Of a DNA stretch of 64,000 nt, positions 8,780 to 18,074 are shown one piece after another. A model generated the notes under the pieces. That model was not told where the DNA came from. It saw only the letters and a program-made list of their open reading frames with translations, and made no database searches. The position numbers and the translations under genes were made by a program. This stretch comes from Bacillota bacterium (lineage in GTDB: Bacteria; Bacillota; Clostridia; Christensenellales; UBA1242): the NCBI GenBank assembly GCA_009787915.1, contig WQSK01000001.1:1-64000 (forward strand), given 5' to 3'. How positions within the stretch are numbered: the first letter of the stretch is position 1; every line of letters starts with the position of its first letter.

Positions 8780-9331
8780 ATGGGTGAAGATTCAGAATTG
8801 TTAGACGAACTGGACGAAAACGGCCAGTTTTTAGGACACACAGTAAAGCGTGGAGATGCGCACAAGAACGGAAACTGGCATAGGGCGGTTGTTTTATATT
8901 TGGTGAGCAGTAAAAACCAAGTCCTTTTACAACGTCGTAGTTTAAAAAAGAAAAAGTGGCCAGGCTATTGGGATTTGACAAGCGGCGGTCACGTCGATGC
9001 GGGGGAGTTGGGCTTGGGCTCGGCTATTCGCGAGTTGGAAGAAGAACTTGGTATTTCGGTCGAGGTAAAAGATGTTCGATATATCGCAGGCCGTCGTACC
9101 CAGACGGAAAAGTTCGGGATGGTTGACAAACATCATAATGAATACTATGTTGCTTTCAAAGACGTAGACGTTAAAGATATTAAACTTAACAAAGACGAAG
9201 TCGAGGAAGCAAAATGGTTTGATTTAAGCGAATTCAAAAAAATGGTAAAGGCCAAAGACGAGAAACTTACCGCGAAATGGGCGGCGTATGAATTTTTGCT
9301 TAAATACATAGACACATATGGCAAGAATTGA
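8780..9331 (+). CDS. Nudix hydrolase (isopentenyl-diphosphate isomerase-like)
   Basis: 183 residues. It opens with the ELLDELDENG and HRAVVLYLV pattern of the YfcD / IDI-like Nudix group and has a Nudix box from GGHVDAGE to RELEEELGI. The group is known from Bacillota as hydrolases of unknown substrate rather than true isomerases. A paralogue of the same subgroup lies at 11216-11731, and two further Nudix genes are at 58-60 kb. It is followed by a ClpX-like gene with its own promoter. Confidence 0.85.
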   Translation: MGEDSELLDELDENGQFLGHTVKRGDAHKNGNWHRAVVLYLVSSKNQVLLQRRSLKKKKWPGYWDLTSGGHVDAGELGLGSAIRELEEELGISVEVKDVRYIAGRRTQTEKFGMVDKHHNEYYVAFKDVDVKDIKLNKDEVEEAKWFDLSEFKKMVKAKDEKLTAKWAAYEFLLKYIDTYGKN

Positions 9332-9332
9332 T

Positions 9333-9362
9333 TTGCCAAAAACGATATAATTGGGTGATACT
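9333..9362 (+). promoter_or_regulatory. promoter, leaderless type
   Basis: TTGCCA (9333-9338), 18 bp, GATACT (9357-9362) preceded by an overlapping TG, 6 bp to ATG 9369. An alternative TATAAT at 9346-9351 has no matching -35. Confidence 0.5.
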
Positions 9363-9368
9363 TTTGTT

Positions 9369-10454
9369 ATGAGCATAACAGAAGGAGCATTGCCAACGCC
9401 TCAGGAGTTAAGGGACCACCTTGACTCTATTGTCGTTGGTCAGGAAGATGCAAAAAAGGTTTTGTCCGTTGCGGTGTATAATCACTATAAGCGCATTCGG
9501 TTCAAAGATTCAAATGCCGAGTCGGGTATTGAAATCAAAAAAAGTAACATCATGATGATTGGTCCTACGGGTTCGGGTAAGACGTATACTTTGCAGGCGC
9601 TGTCAAAAATGTTGGGGGTTCCACTCGCGATGGGTGACGCGACGGTTATTGTTACATCAAACGATATGGGTAAAGCCATCGAGGGGCTTATGAAACTTTT
9701 GCTTGATGCCGCGGGTGGGGACGTTCAAAAAGCCGAAGCAGGTATTGTTTTCATAGACGAGGTTGATAAACTCGTTACAGGTATAAATAAGGTGAAGGGT
9801 GAGTCTATTCAACAAGCACTTCTTAAAGTTATCGAAGGAACGATAATGCAAATCACCATGGACGACGGGAGCAAAGTCGAACTTAATACCTTCAACATTT
9901 TGTTTATCGCAGGGGGTGCGTTTGTCAACTTGGCACCTATGGTTCAGATAAGATTGGGTGATGTCAGCGCAGGTCTTTTGACCGAAGAAGAACTTGTCAA
10001 ACAATCCACGACCGAGGACTTGTCAAAATTTGGTCTTATCCCCGAGTTTGTCGGTCGTTTGCCTGTTATTGTTGTTTTGACGGCACTTAAAAAAGACGCA
10101 CTTATAGAAGCCCTTGTTCGACCAAAAAACAGTATCGTAAAACAATACACCCATATGTTTCAACTCGATGGTCTGGAACTTGTGTTCTTGGAAGAAACCC
10201 TTGAGGCCGTTGCGGAAAAAGCAATAGAGATGCAAACAGGGGCAAGGGGACTTAGAACAGTTTTGGAAAATGCTATGCGTGATATCATGTACCAGATTCC
10301 AAATGAAAAAGACCTTAAACGCGTTATCATGACACCGCAATCAATTACGGGCGAGGCTAAACCGATTTTTGAATATCAACAATCTATAAAGCAGGGGGAA
10401 TTGAACCCATTACCTCCAAAAGCAACAAGGAGTACATACGCACATGCAGACTGA
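9369..10454 (+). CDS. ClpX-like AAA+ ATPase, divergent
   Basis: 361 residues. It is clearly homologous to the ClpX AAA+ core: GQEDAKKVLSVAVYNHYKR, Walker A GPTGSGKT (65-72), Walker B IVFIDE (126-131), GLIPEFVGRLPV and sensor-2 GAR (291-293). It lacks the N-terminal zinc-binding domain. The pore-1 loop position, normally GYVG, reads NDMG (98-101). The RKH pore loop region and the IGF loop that docks on ClpP are absent or shortened. ATP binding seems intact, but substrate threading and ClpP pairing are doubtful. A regular clpX may exist elsewhere. It overlaps the MORN-repeat gene by 11 bases. Confidence 0.85.
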   Translation: MSITEGALPTPQELRDHLDSIVVGQEDAKKVLSVAVYNHYKRIRFKDSNAESGIEIKKSNIMMIGPTGSGKTYTLQALSKMLGVPLAMGDATVIVTSNDMGKAIEGLMKLLLDAAGGDVQKAEAGIVFIDEVDKLVTGINKVKGESIQQALLKVIEGTIMQITMDDGSKVELNTFNILFIAGGAFVNLAPMVQIRLGDVSAGLLTEEELVKQSTTEDLSKFGLIPEFVGRLPVIVVLTALKKDALIEALVRPKNSIVKQYTHMFQLDGLELVFLEETLEAVAEKAIEMQTGARGLRTVLENAMRDIMYQIPNEKDLKRVIMTPQSITGEAKPIFEYQQSIKQGELNPLPPKATRSTYAHAD

Positions 10455-11214
10455 AACAATTAATTATAATAATGGCGACAAATATGTTGGTGACATCGTG
10501 GGCGGAAAGCGCGAGGGTTTTGGCAAGTATACCATAAAAGACGGTGGCACCTATTCGGGGCAATGGGGTGACGACCGAAAACAGGGGCGCGGAAAGTTTG
10601 ATTATCCAAGTGGTGCGGTGTACGAGGGCTATTGGCACAATGACCAAAAGCAAGGACTTGGGTCTTATTATTTTTCTAACGGGGATATTTATGTTGGGAA
10701 CTTTGAAAACGATATGCCGAACGGGCAAGGCACATACGCATGGCGTATAAACGGTGATAGGTACGAGGGGGACTTTGTAGACGGGGTTCCGCACGGTGAA
10801 GGCACACATATGTTTACCGACGGAAATGTTTATCAGGGTGCTTTTGAAGAAGGCTTTATGCAGGGAGAGGGTGTTTTCTATTATAAAAGCGGCGGCAGGT
10901 ATACTGGGGCTTGGAAAAACGACAAACGTCACGGGAAAGGTGTTTTGTCACTCAGTGAAAAAACAGGTTATAACGGCGACTGGGTCGATGACATGCGTCA
11001 TGGAAAAGGTGTGTACCACCTTGCAAACGGCGAGTTCTATGACGGGAGTTTCAGCCAAGGCAAGATGAATGGCACAGGCAGATACCATTATGCAAACGGA
11101 GATGTCTTGGACGGGATTTGGCACAGCGACATCAAGAACGGGAAAGGCACCTATATATACGCAGACGGTAGGCGCGAGGACCACATATATCAAGGCGACG
11201 GCCGTGTAGGTTAG
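10444..11214 (+). CDS. MORN-repeat protein
   Basis: 256 residues consisting almost wholly of about ten MORN repeats of 23 residues (pattern YxGxWxxxxxxGxGxYxxxxG). There is no signal peptide or membrane helix and no fused enzyme domain. In eukaryotes and some bacteria MORN sheets are scaffolds or lipid-associated. AAGGAG about 12 bases upstream lies inside the ClpX-like gene, so the pair is cotranscribed. The Nudix start follows 2 bases after the stop. Its role here is unknown. Confidence 0.88.
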   Translation: MQTETINYNNGDKYVGDIVGGKREGFGKYTIKDGGTYSGQWGDDRKQGRGKFDYPSGAVYEGYWHNDQKQGLGSYYFSNGDIYVGNFENDMPNGQGTYAWRINGDRYEGDFVDGVPHGEGTHMFTDGNVYQGAFEEGFMQGEGVFYYKSGGRYTGAWKNDKRHGKGVLSLSEKTGYNGDWVDDMRHGKGVYHLANGEFYDGSFSQGKMNGTGRYHYANGDVLDGIWHSDIKNGKGTYIYADGRREDHIYQGDGRVG

Positions 11215-11215
11215 T

Positions 11216-11731
11216 ATGGAACTTATCGACACATATGACAAAGACGGTAACCATGCTGGCGTAATGGACAAGTTTGTTGCAATTGAAACTTTGCAACGGT
11301 TTAAGTGTGTTCATGTTTGGATTATAAACAGTAAGGGCGAGGTCTTGGTTCAAAAGCGTTCTGCAAACAAACGCAGTCATCCGAACGAGTGGGACGTTTC
11401 GGTCGGTGGGTTTATTCTTGCGGGTGAAGAAATTTTGGACGCGTGCGTGCGCGAAGTTTTCGAGGAGTTAGGTATCAACTTGACAAAAGAGAAGTTCGTG
11501 TTTCAATGTGCAATACAAAAGACAAAGGGTTTGATACCTTATTTGTTTCTTGTAAAGCAAGACATTGAAATCAAAGACATGAAATTACAAACCTGTGAAG
11601 TTTCGCAAGTAAAATGGCTTTCATTTAAAGATTTTGAAAAGTTTTTTGCCTCGAGAGAGTTTGTACCCCACAGCGAATATTATAGAAGCACAGTGCTTGG
11701 GTTTATCAAAAGAGGTGTTCAAGGGTTATGA
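11216..11731 (+). CDS. Nudix hydrolase (isopentenyl-diphosphate isomerase-like)
   Basis: 171 residues, paralogous to the product of 8780-9331. It opens MELIDTYDKDG, carries the core VHVWIINSKGEVLVQKRS, and has a Nudix box from GGFILAGEE to REVFEELGI. Its second glycine-rich turn is slightly changed. It sits between the MORN gene and an MFS-HAD gene which it overlaps by ATGA, so it belongs to the 9369-13689 transcription unit. Confidence 0.85.
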   Translation: MELIDTYDKDGNHAGVMDKFVAIETLQRFKCVHVWIINSKGEVLVQKRSANKRSHPNEWDVSVGGFILAGEEILDACVREVFEELGINLTKEKFVFQCAIQKTKGLIPYLFLVKQDIEIKDMKLQTCEVSQVKWLSFKDFEKFFASREFVPHSEYYRSTVLGFIKRGVQGL

Positions 11732-13689
11732 GTTCGTTTAAAAAACTTTGGGGAAACGACATCTTTAATTTCTCGATGCTGAGGGCACTTAACCATGTCA
11801 TTATGATGTTCGCCACGGTCTTTTTGAATTTGTACTTTTACGACCTAAGTGAAGGCTCGATGACACCCATCGCTATTTATAACTTGGTGTTTTTCACGGC
11901 ATGCGGTCTTGTTATATTCCTTTGCCGAAACATAAACAAGGGCGGAAACAAGATGCTTCTTATTCGCGTATCGTTGGTTTTATACGCGGTGTGCTTTGTT
12001 GTGATTGCAATATTGCGCGAGGACGTCATTAACTTTGTCTGGTTGGTGGGTATATTGTTGGGCGGACAGCACGGGATGTATTTCTCGGCCAAGAACCCGC
12101 TGGAGGGCGAGATTATCTCTAACAAAATCCGTGTGCGCTATATGGGAATCATGGTTGTGGTCAATAGTGTCTTAAGTATTTTGTTTCCGCTTGTGTTTGG
12201 CGGGATTTTGACGTACCAGGCGTATTACCATGTTTCAATAGTTGTGGCTGTGTTTGTTTTGATAGCGTTATTTTTTGCGTGCCGAATCAAAAGCCCAAGT
12301 ACAAACAGAGGCGAAAAAACAAAGATGCGGGAATACCTGCGTGAACTTAAAAAACCCGAGAACAAACCCATACGGATTTTTGGCTGGGCGTACTTTTTCG
12401 GAGGCATGACCGTGTTGGGTGGTGCAATGGCATCAATATTAACTATTATAAAGTTCCAGGTCTTTGACACAAATATGGCACTAGGTGCCGCAACATCGGC
12501 GTTCACAGTCTTTTCTATTATAAGTGGCTTCGTCATGAGCAAATTTATAAACGAACGAAACAGAAACCGATTCTTGCTATCCGTGTTTTTCTTGCAAGCA
12601 ATCGCCGTGTTGATTGTGGCTTTTTACACAAACACAGGAACGATAATTGCGTTCAGTATCGTCAACGCGTTTTGCCTCGGTATGATTACGGGGCTTGTAT
12701 CTGCCCAGTTTTTTAATTATATAAATCACAAAAGCATCAAAGAAAAATATAAAATAGAATATATCGTGGTTATAGAGATGTTCATAGCCGCGGGTCGTAT
12801 CTTGGGCTTTACCATTATGGTGTTGGGCGGGGTTTTCTTTTCTTATATTTTGCTGCAAATAATCTTGGTGGTTATGGTTGTTTCATTATTTATGTTTGTT
12901 GTATTATCCTGTATTGTGAAAAACAAAATGTGCGACCAAAGAAAAGACGTCTTGGTTTTTGACTGTGACGGGACAATTACCCATGTTAAGGATAACAAGA
13001 TTTCGGACTTTACATATGACGCAATCAAAAAGGCTCAAGAAAAATACATCATCGTTTTTGCAACGGGGAGGAATCTGACCTATTTCAAACAAATGTTTGG
13101 GGACAAACCCGTAATAGGGGACTATGCGGTACTGAACGACGGGGCAAGTGTTTATGATTTGAACGGGGAAAAACTTTTGTTTGCCGACTATATCAAAAAG
13201 GACAAGTTAAAGTTGCTCCTTGAAAACCTAAACCACTGCACGCGTATTACGACCCATGATATAGAACATAAACATATTGAAACCAAAGACCTTGATATTA
13301 ACGAGGTTCTAAAAGGTGATGTTTTGCGTCTTGACCTGACACCAACAGGGCAAGACAAACCCGATGTTATTGTATCAGAACTAAACGCCCTCGGTACAAA
13401 GTTAAACATCCACAAAATGAAAGACAGTATCCGCCCAAATTCTTGGGTAGTGGTGACTTGCGGTTTGGTGAACAAAGGAAACGGGCTTAAACGGCTGGCG
13501 AAAGTTAAAGGCTTTGATTTGAAACGTGCAACGGCATTTGGCGATAGTTATAATGATATATCTTTCTTTGAAATATGTGGGAAAACAGTTGCCGTGGAAA
13601 ACGCCGAGGCGGAACTTCTCGCTGTCGCTGGAAAAACAATCGGGACAAACGAGGATGACGCTGTGGCTAAATACATTATTGCGTTATAG
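11728..13689 (+). CDS. MFS-like transporter fused to Cof-type HAD phosphatase
   Basis: 653 residues. Residues 1 to about 395 form a multi-helix MFS-like membrane domain (around 12 helices). From about 407 to the end there is a complete HAD hydrolase of the Cof / YidA type: motif I DCDGT with nucleophile D412, motif II FATGR, a lysine in the NKGNGLKRL segment, and motif IV FGDSYND. Cof enzymes dephosphorylate sugar phosphates or similar small molecules. The fusion suggests that an imported or exported compound is dephosphorylated at the membrane. There is no stop or frameshift between the two parts. Confidence 0.85.
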   Translation: MSSFKKLWGNDIFNFSMLRALNHVIMMFATVFLNLYFYDLSEGSMTPIAIYNLVFFTACGLVIFLCRNINKGGNKMLLIRVSLVLYAVCFVVIAILREDVINFVWLVGILLGGQHGMYFSAKNPLEGEIISNKIRVRYMGIMVVVNSVLSILFPLVFGGILTYQAYYHVSIVVAVFVLIALFFACRIKSPSTNRGEKTKMREYLRELKKPENKPIRIFGWAYFFGGMTVLGGAMASILTIIKFQVFDTNMALGAATSAFTVFSIISGFVMSKFINERNRNRFLLSVFFLQAIAVLIVAFYTNTGTIIAFSIVNAFCLGMITGLVSAQFFNYINHKSIKEKYKIEYIVVIEMFIAAGRILGFTIMVLGGVFFSYILLQIILVVMVVSLFMFVVLSCIVKNKMCDQRKDVLVFDCDGTITHVKDNKISDFTYDAIKKAQEKYIIVFATGRNLTYFKQMFGDKPVIGDYAVLNDGASVYDLNGEKLLFADYIKKDKLKLLLENLNHCTRITTHDIEHKHIETKDLDINEVLKGDVLRLDLTPTGQDKPDVIVSELNALGTKLNIHKMKDSIRPNSWVVVTCGLVNKGNGLKRLAKVKGFDLKRATAFGDSYNDISFFEICGKTVAVENAEAELLAVAGKTIGTNEDDAVAKYIIAL

Positions 13690-13694
13690 GCGTA

Positions 13695-13722
13695 TTGACA
13701 CGCGCATAAAATAGTATATATT
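13695..13722 (+). promoter_or_regulatory. promoter with ordinary leader
   Basis: TTGACA (13695-13700), 16 bp, TATATT (13717-13722). The ATG at 13744 is 21 bp further on and is preceded by AAGGAG at 13728-13733, so this unit has a conventional leader. Confidence 0.65.
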
Positions 13723-13743
13723 GTTTCAAGGAGTGGCTGAGGA

Positions 13744-14064
13744 ATGAAAGAAAGAAACATCTGGATTATGGTTTTGTTGACGGTCGTGACGGCAGGGTTT
13801 TATTTGCTTTTTTGGAACGCGATGTTCCAAGGGCAACTAAAAGAACAAACTAAAAAAGGCTTTGGCCCGATAGTTCATTTGTTGATGTTGGTTTTTACAT
13901 TTGGGATTTATGCGATTTATTGGCAATATGCGGCGGGGTCACGCCTTGCTGAAATTGGGGCAAAAGACAGGTCGGTTTTGTATCTTGCGCTTTGTTTTAT
14001 TTGGATGTCGTGGCTTAACCCGTTTTTGATGCAGAACCAGGCAAACAATATCCACAAGGCATAA
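13744..14064 (+). CDS. DUF4234-like small membrane protein
   Basis: 106 residues with three hydrophobic helices. The pattern VVTAGFYLLFW, TFGIYAIYWQYAAGSRLAEIG is that of DUF4234, a family of unknown function common in Bacillota. A typical leader with a ribosome binding site precedes it. It is 15 bases ahead of another small membrane protein gene and probably cotranscribed with it. Confidence 0.75.
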   Translation: MKERNIWIMVLLTVVTAGFYLLFWNAMFQGQLKEQTKKGFGPIVHLLMLVFTFGIYAIYWQYAAGSRLAEIGAKDRSVLYLALCFIWMSWLNPFLMQNQANNIHKA

Positions 14065-14079
14065 ATTGGTAGGTGTAAA

Positions 14080-14343
14080 ATGAACGAAAGAACACTTGAA
14101 CAAAGAATTGACGAAATTGAACAGCGCAACCAGCGGGTTGAAAATGATAAGGCATGGGAACGCAGTATATTCCGTATCGGGTTTATTCTGGCTTTGACCT
14201 ATGGGTTTGCGGTTTTGTATATTTGGTTGGCCGATACAACAAATCCGTTCCTTGGTGCGGTGGTTCCGACTGTTGGCTTTTTATTATCGGTTCAATCGTT
14301 AAAGTTGGTTAAGATTGTGTGGCTTAAAATTAGAAACAAATAG
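14080..14343 (+). CDS. hypothetical small membrane protein
   Basis: 87 residues. The first about 27 are charged and helical (coiled-coil-like), followed by two hydrophobic helices near 29-50 and 55-75 and a basic tail. The topology suggests both ends in the cytoplasm. AGGTG upstream may act as a weak ribosome binding site. No family recognised. Confidence 0.6.
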   Translation: MNERTLEQRIDEIEQRNQRVENDKAWERSIFRIGFILALTYGFAVLYIWLADTTNPFLGAVVPTVGFLLSVQSLKLVKIVWLKIRNK

Positions 14344-14369
14344 ACAATGAAACATATTTACTGTACAAT
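14341..14369 (+). promoter_or_regulatory. promoter of aminoacyl-tRNA synthetase operon, leaderless type
   Basis: TAGACA (14341-14346), 17 bp, TACAAT (14364-14369), 6 bp to ATG 14376. The -35 overlaps the stop codon of the preceding gene. There is no room for a T-box leader. Confidence 0.65.
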
Positions 14370-14375
14370 CTTTGT

Positions 14376-15953
14376 ATGGAAAAAAAGAAGGTACTTGTTG
14401 GTCTTTCGTGGCCGTACGCGAACAGTCGCTTGCACATTGGGAATGTTGCCTCGAGTTTACCTGCGGATGCGATTGCGCGCTATCACCGTATGATTGGGAA
14501 TCGGGTGTCTTTTGTGACGGGCTCGGATTGTTACGGTACGCCGATTACTGTGAGGGCAAGCAAAGAGGGTTTGACCCCGACCGAGATTGCGGAAAAATAT
14601 CACGCACATCATGCCGCGGATTTTAAGGCTTTTGATTTTTCATTTGATAATTATGACAAGACTTTGTCGGCGCGCCACCACAAATTTGTCCGTGAGTTCC
14701 ACGAACAAATGTACAAAGGCGACATGGTTTATGAAAAGGCGGCTCCACAGTTTTATTGCGACAAGTGTAAAAAGTTTTTGCCAGACAGATATGTAGAGGG
14801 GATTTGTCCGCATTGTAAAAAGGCGTCTAAAGGGGATTCATGTGATTCTTGCGGAAAGATTTTAGAACCTGAGGAATTGCTTTCACCAAAATGTATTACT
14901 TGTAACGGTACACCTGTTGCAAAAGACCAGACACAACTGTATATCAAATTTTCTTCAATGCAAAAAGCCATAGAAAAATATTATAAGGAACGCTGTGATA
15001 AATGGACGACCAATGCCGTTGGGTTGACGGGTCGGTATTTGAACGAGGGGTTACGTGACCGCGCGATTACTCGAAGCATTGAATGGGGGATTGATGTTCC
15101 GAAAAAAGGTTTTGAGGACAAACGCATTTATATTTGGGCGGAAAACGTGTTGGGATATCTGTCTGCTTCGGAACCAGAGTTTTTTTCAAAACAGAGCAAA
15201 GACAATTTGCACTATTATGTCCATGGCAAAGACAACATTCCGTTCCATGCGATTATTTTGCCTGGCTTGATAATGGCGCATGGCGGGGGATATCATTTGC
15301 CTGATATGATTGTTGCAAACGAATATGTGACAATCTGCGGAGATAAGATATCCAAAAGCAAGGGAAATTTTATAAGTGCACATACGCTTCATGAAAACCT
15401 TGATGTTGATATGGTGCGATATTTCTTTTTGCGTGTTATGAACGACAAGCGTGACACAAATTTCACAGCCGAAGATTTTGTTAATACAATAAATGGTGAG
15501 TTGGTTAATAATTTTGGTAATTTGGTTAATAGGACGCTTTCGTTTGTCGCGACGAAATTCGACCGTGTTATTCCAAAATCCACAAATGACAAAGTGGTTC
15601 TTGGAGAAATCAAGAATATAAAAACCCAGTATAATGACTTAATGATGTTGGGGAGAACGAGTTTGGCACTTAAAGTTGTTATGGATTTGGTGAACTTTGG
15701 GAACAAGTATTTTGCGGACAACAAACCGTGGACACTTGTTGGCGATGTACCAACCGCCGACCTTAAAAAAGCCCAAGCCGTAATCGGAAATGTCGTGTCA
15801 ATAATATTAGAATGCACAGTAATGCTTTCCCCATTCATTCCGCGTGGAACCGCAAAGGTTTTGTCTTGGATAGGCGGGGACAAGTTGGGGGATATCGAGG
15901 TGTTGTATCAAAGGCTTGATTTAAAAGATATTAAGGAGAAATTAAAGATATGA
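14376..15953 (+). CDS. metG: methionyl-tRNA synthetase
   Basis: 525 residues. It charges tRNA-Met with methionine. Class I signatures are HIGN (residues 20-23) and KISKSKGN (about 324-331). Two CxxC knuckles, one near YCDKCKKF and others near CPHC and CDSCGK, form the zinc-binding insert. The length matches MetRS without the C-terminal tRNA-binding dimerisation domain. It heads an operon in which hisS starts inside its stop (ATGA). Confidence 0.93.
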   Translation: MEKKKVLVGLSWPYANSRLHIGNVASSLPADAIARYHRMIGNRVSFVTGSDCYGTPITVRASKEGLTPTEIAEKYHAHHAADFKAFDFSFDNYDKTLSARHHKFVREFHEQMYKGDMVYEKAAPQFYCDKCKKFLPDRYVEGICPHCKKASKGDSCDSCGKILEPEELLSPKCITCNGTPVAKDQTQLYIKFSSMQKAIEKYYKERCDKWTTNAVGLTGRYLNEGLRDRAITRSIEWGIDVPKKGFEDKRIYIWAENVLGYLSASEPEFFSKQSKDNLHYYVHGKDNIPFHAIILPGLIMAHGGGYHLPDMIVANEYVTICGDKISKSKGNFISAHTLHENLDVDMVRYFFLRVMNDKRDTNFTAEDFVNTINGELVNNFGNLVNRTLSFVATKFDRVIPKSTNDKVVLGEIKNIKTQYNDLMMLGRTSLALKVVMDLVNFGNKYFADNKPWTLVGDVPTADLKKAQAVIGNVVSIILECTVMLSPFIPRGTAKVLSWIGGDKLGDIEVLYQRLDLKDIKEKLKI

Positions 15954-17095
15954 AAAAAACTTTTTTGCAAAATGTAAAAGGCACGTTTGACGCAGGGTGG
16001 GAAACACAAAGTATCCGTAACCACGTAACGGGGGTTTTAAGAAAGAACTTTGAGGCTTTTGGTTATTTGCCGTTGGAAACCGCAAAGGTTAATAACCTGT
16101 CTTTGCTTACGTACAAGTACGACCCCGATGCCGAGATTGTTCGCGAGATTTACAAAATCCGTGACCAAGGCGATAGGGATTTGGGGCTTAGGTTTGATTT
16201 GACCGTGCCACTTTGCAAGTACATTGCGAACAACCAAAGTATCAAGTTGCCGATGAAACGATACGAGATTGGAAAAGTCTGGCGCAATGGACCTGTGAAA
16301 ATGGGGCGCACGCGCGAGTTTTATCAATGCGACGTTGACGCGGTTGGGATTGACGGTCAACACATCGAGGCGGAACTTATATCTTTGGCAATCAAATGTT
16401 GTTTAGAGTTGGGAATAAAACCACTGGTTAAATACGGGAATAGAAAGTTACTCCCGTACTCGGACAAAATTATTTCTATAATCGACAAAATGGCAAAGGT
16501 TACGCATAAGGCACTTATTGACGATTTGTCCAAGCACATGAAACCGAAAGAGGCCGAAGAACTTATCCACAACGTAAAAAACGCGCCAAAGATTCCCGAG
16601 GTTTTGGATTTGGAGTTTGCCCTTGGCGAACTTGGAGTTTTAGAATATTGCGAGTACGCCCCATATTTGGCGAGAGGGCTTAATGTTTATACGGGCACCG
16701 TTTACGAGTTGTATGACAGTTCGGGCAAAATACAAAGTTCAATCGGTGGAGGCGGTCGCTATGACAAAATCATTGGGAACTTTATTGATAATGGAAAACA
16801 ATATCCCGCGGTTGGACTGTCACTTGGGCTTGAACCCCTTATGGCGGTGATAACCCAAACTCACCAGACAAAGAGTCCGATTGACCTTATGTTAATCCCG
16901 CTTGGTACAGAATCTTTTGCTCAAAAAATTGCAAATGATTTGCGGGCAAAGGGGCAAAACGTGTTGGTATATCTTGGGGCGAAAAATTTAGCAAAGGCTT
17001 TTGAATATGCGGCGGCGTATGGTATAAAAAACTGTGCCGTAATCGGGCCAGACGAAGCAAAGGGCAAGGAACTGGTTATAAAGGTGGTGAACTAA
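15950..17095 (+). CDS. hisS: histidyl-tRNA synthetase
   Basis: 381 residues, about 40 shorter than a typical HisRS. Class II motif 2 is seen in MKRYEIGKVWRNGP and GRTREFYQCDVDAVG, the HisA box in GGGRYDKIIG, and motif 3 in GLSLGLEPL. A compact C-terminal anticodon-binding domain is present, so the shortness comes from the insertion domain. AAGGAG lies just upstream inside metG. Being next to other synthetases rather than his biosynthesis genes supports HisS over HisZ. Confidence 0.88.
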   Translation: MKKTFLQNVKGTFDAGWETQSIRNHVTGVLRKNFEAFGYLPLETAKVNNLSLLTYKYDPDAEIVREIYKIRDQGDRDLGLRFDLTVPLCKYIANNQSIKLPMKRYEIGKVWRNGPVKMGRTREFYQCDVDAVGIDGQHIEAELISLAIKCCLELGIKPLVKYGNRKLLPYSDKIISIIDKMAKVTHKALIDDLSKHMKPKEAEELIHNVKNAPKIPEVLDLEFALGELGVLEYCEYAPYLARGLNVYTGTVYELYDSSGKIQSSIGGGGRYDKIIGNFIDNGKQYPAVGLSLGLEPLMAVITQTHQTKSPIDLMLIPLGTESFAQKIANDLRAKGQNVLVYLGAKNLAKAFEYAAAYGIKNCAVIGPDEAKGKELVIKVVN

Positions 17096-17096
17096 C

Positions 17097-18074
17097 ATGG
17101 TTGTTAAAAAAAATGTGATACTTACAGGCGTTAAACCGTCGGGCACCTTACATTTAGGGAATTACCTTGGTGCCATTGCCCCTGCAATCAAGAGTGCAAA
17201 CGAATCGACCGACAAAAGTTATTTTTTTATCGCAGACGCACATGCGCTTACAACGGTCAAGAATGCAAAAGAACTCTCGACCGCGATAAGGCACATTGCT
17301 TGTGTGTGGTTGGCGTGCGGACTTGATGTGAAAAAGACCGCGTTTTATCGCCAATCGGATATTCCCGAGATTTTTGAACTGGCTACAATAATAAGCAACG
17401 TTACCCCAAAGGGTTTGTTAAACCGCGCTCATGCTTATAAAACCGTTGTTCAAAATGCCGTAGATAAAAATCAAGACCCTGACAAAGATGTGAACGTAGG
17501 TTTGTTTACTTATCCTGTTTTACAGGCCGCAGATATTATGATTGTGGATACGTCAATAGTTCCTGTGGGGCAAGACCAAAAACAACACATCGAAATTGCC
17601 GCGGACATTGCAAAGTCTTTCAACGCCGTTTATGGAAACACACTTGTTGTTCCGAAAGATTTAATCAAGCCCGATGTCGGAACTATTGCAGGACTTGACG
17701 GGCGCAAGATGTCCAAGAGTTACGGGAATGTGATTCCATTGTTTTGTTCAGAGCAAGATTTGCTTAAAGCAATTAAACGAATTGAAACGGATTCGTCTTT
17801 GCCAACTGACCCAAAGCCGAAAGACCACCTTATATATGTATTGTACAAACATTTTACGGGGAAAGATTTGGACCCTTGTATTGGTTGGGGGGATGCGAAG
17901 CAAAGATTGTTCGACGCCGTAAACAAAGTCATCACCCCGATGAGAGAGCGATATAATTATCTTATGGAAAACTATGGCGAGGTTGAAAAGATTTTGGCTT
18001 TGGGCGCGGTGGAAACCCGAAAGGTCGCGCGCGAAACATTGAACCGCGTGCGAAAGGCGGTTGGGATATCATGA
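17097..18074 (+). CDS. trpS: tryptophanyl-tRNA synthetase
   Basis: 325 residues, normal length. Class I signatures are HLGNYLGAI for HIGH and KMSKSYGN. The GQDQKQHIE segment is the tryptophan and ATP pocket of bacterial TrpRS. GGTGG 12 bases upstream serves as ribosome binding site. The stop overlaps the cysS start by ATGA. Third gene of the synthetase operon. Confidence 0.93.
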   Translation: MVVKKNVILTGVKPSGTLHLGNYLGAIAPAIKSANESTDKSYFFIADAHALTTVKNAKELSTAIRHIACVWLACGLDVKKTAFYRQSDIPEIFELATIISNVTPKGLLNRAHAYKTVVQNAVDKNQDPDKDVNVGLFTYPVLQAADIMIVDTSIVPVGQDQKQHIEIAADIAKSFNAVYGNTLVVPKDLIKPDVGTIAGLDGRKMSKSYGNVIPLFCSEQDLLKAIKRIETDSSLPTDPKPKDHLIYVLYKHFTGKDLDPCIGWGDAKQRLFDAVNKVITPMRERYNYLMENYGEVEKILALGAVETRKVARETLNRVRKAVGIS

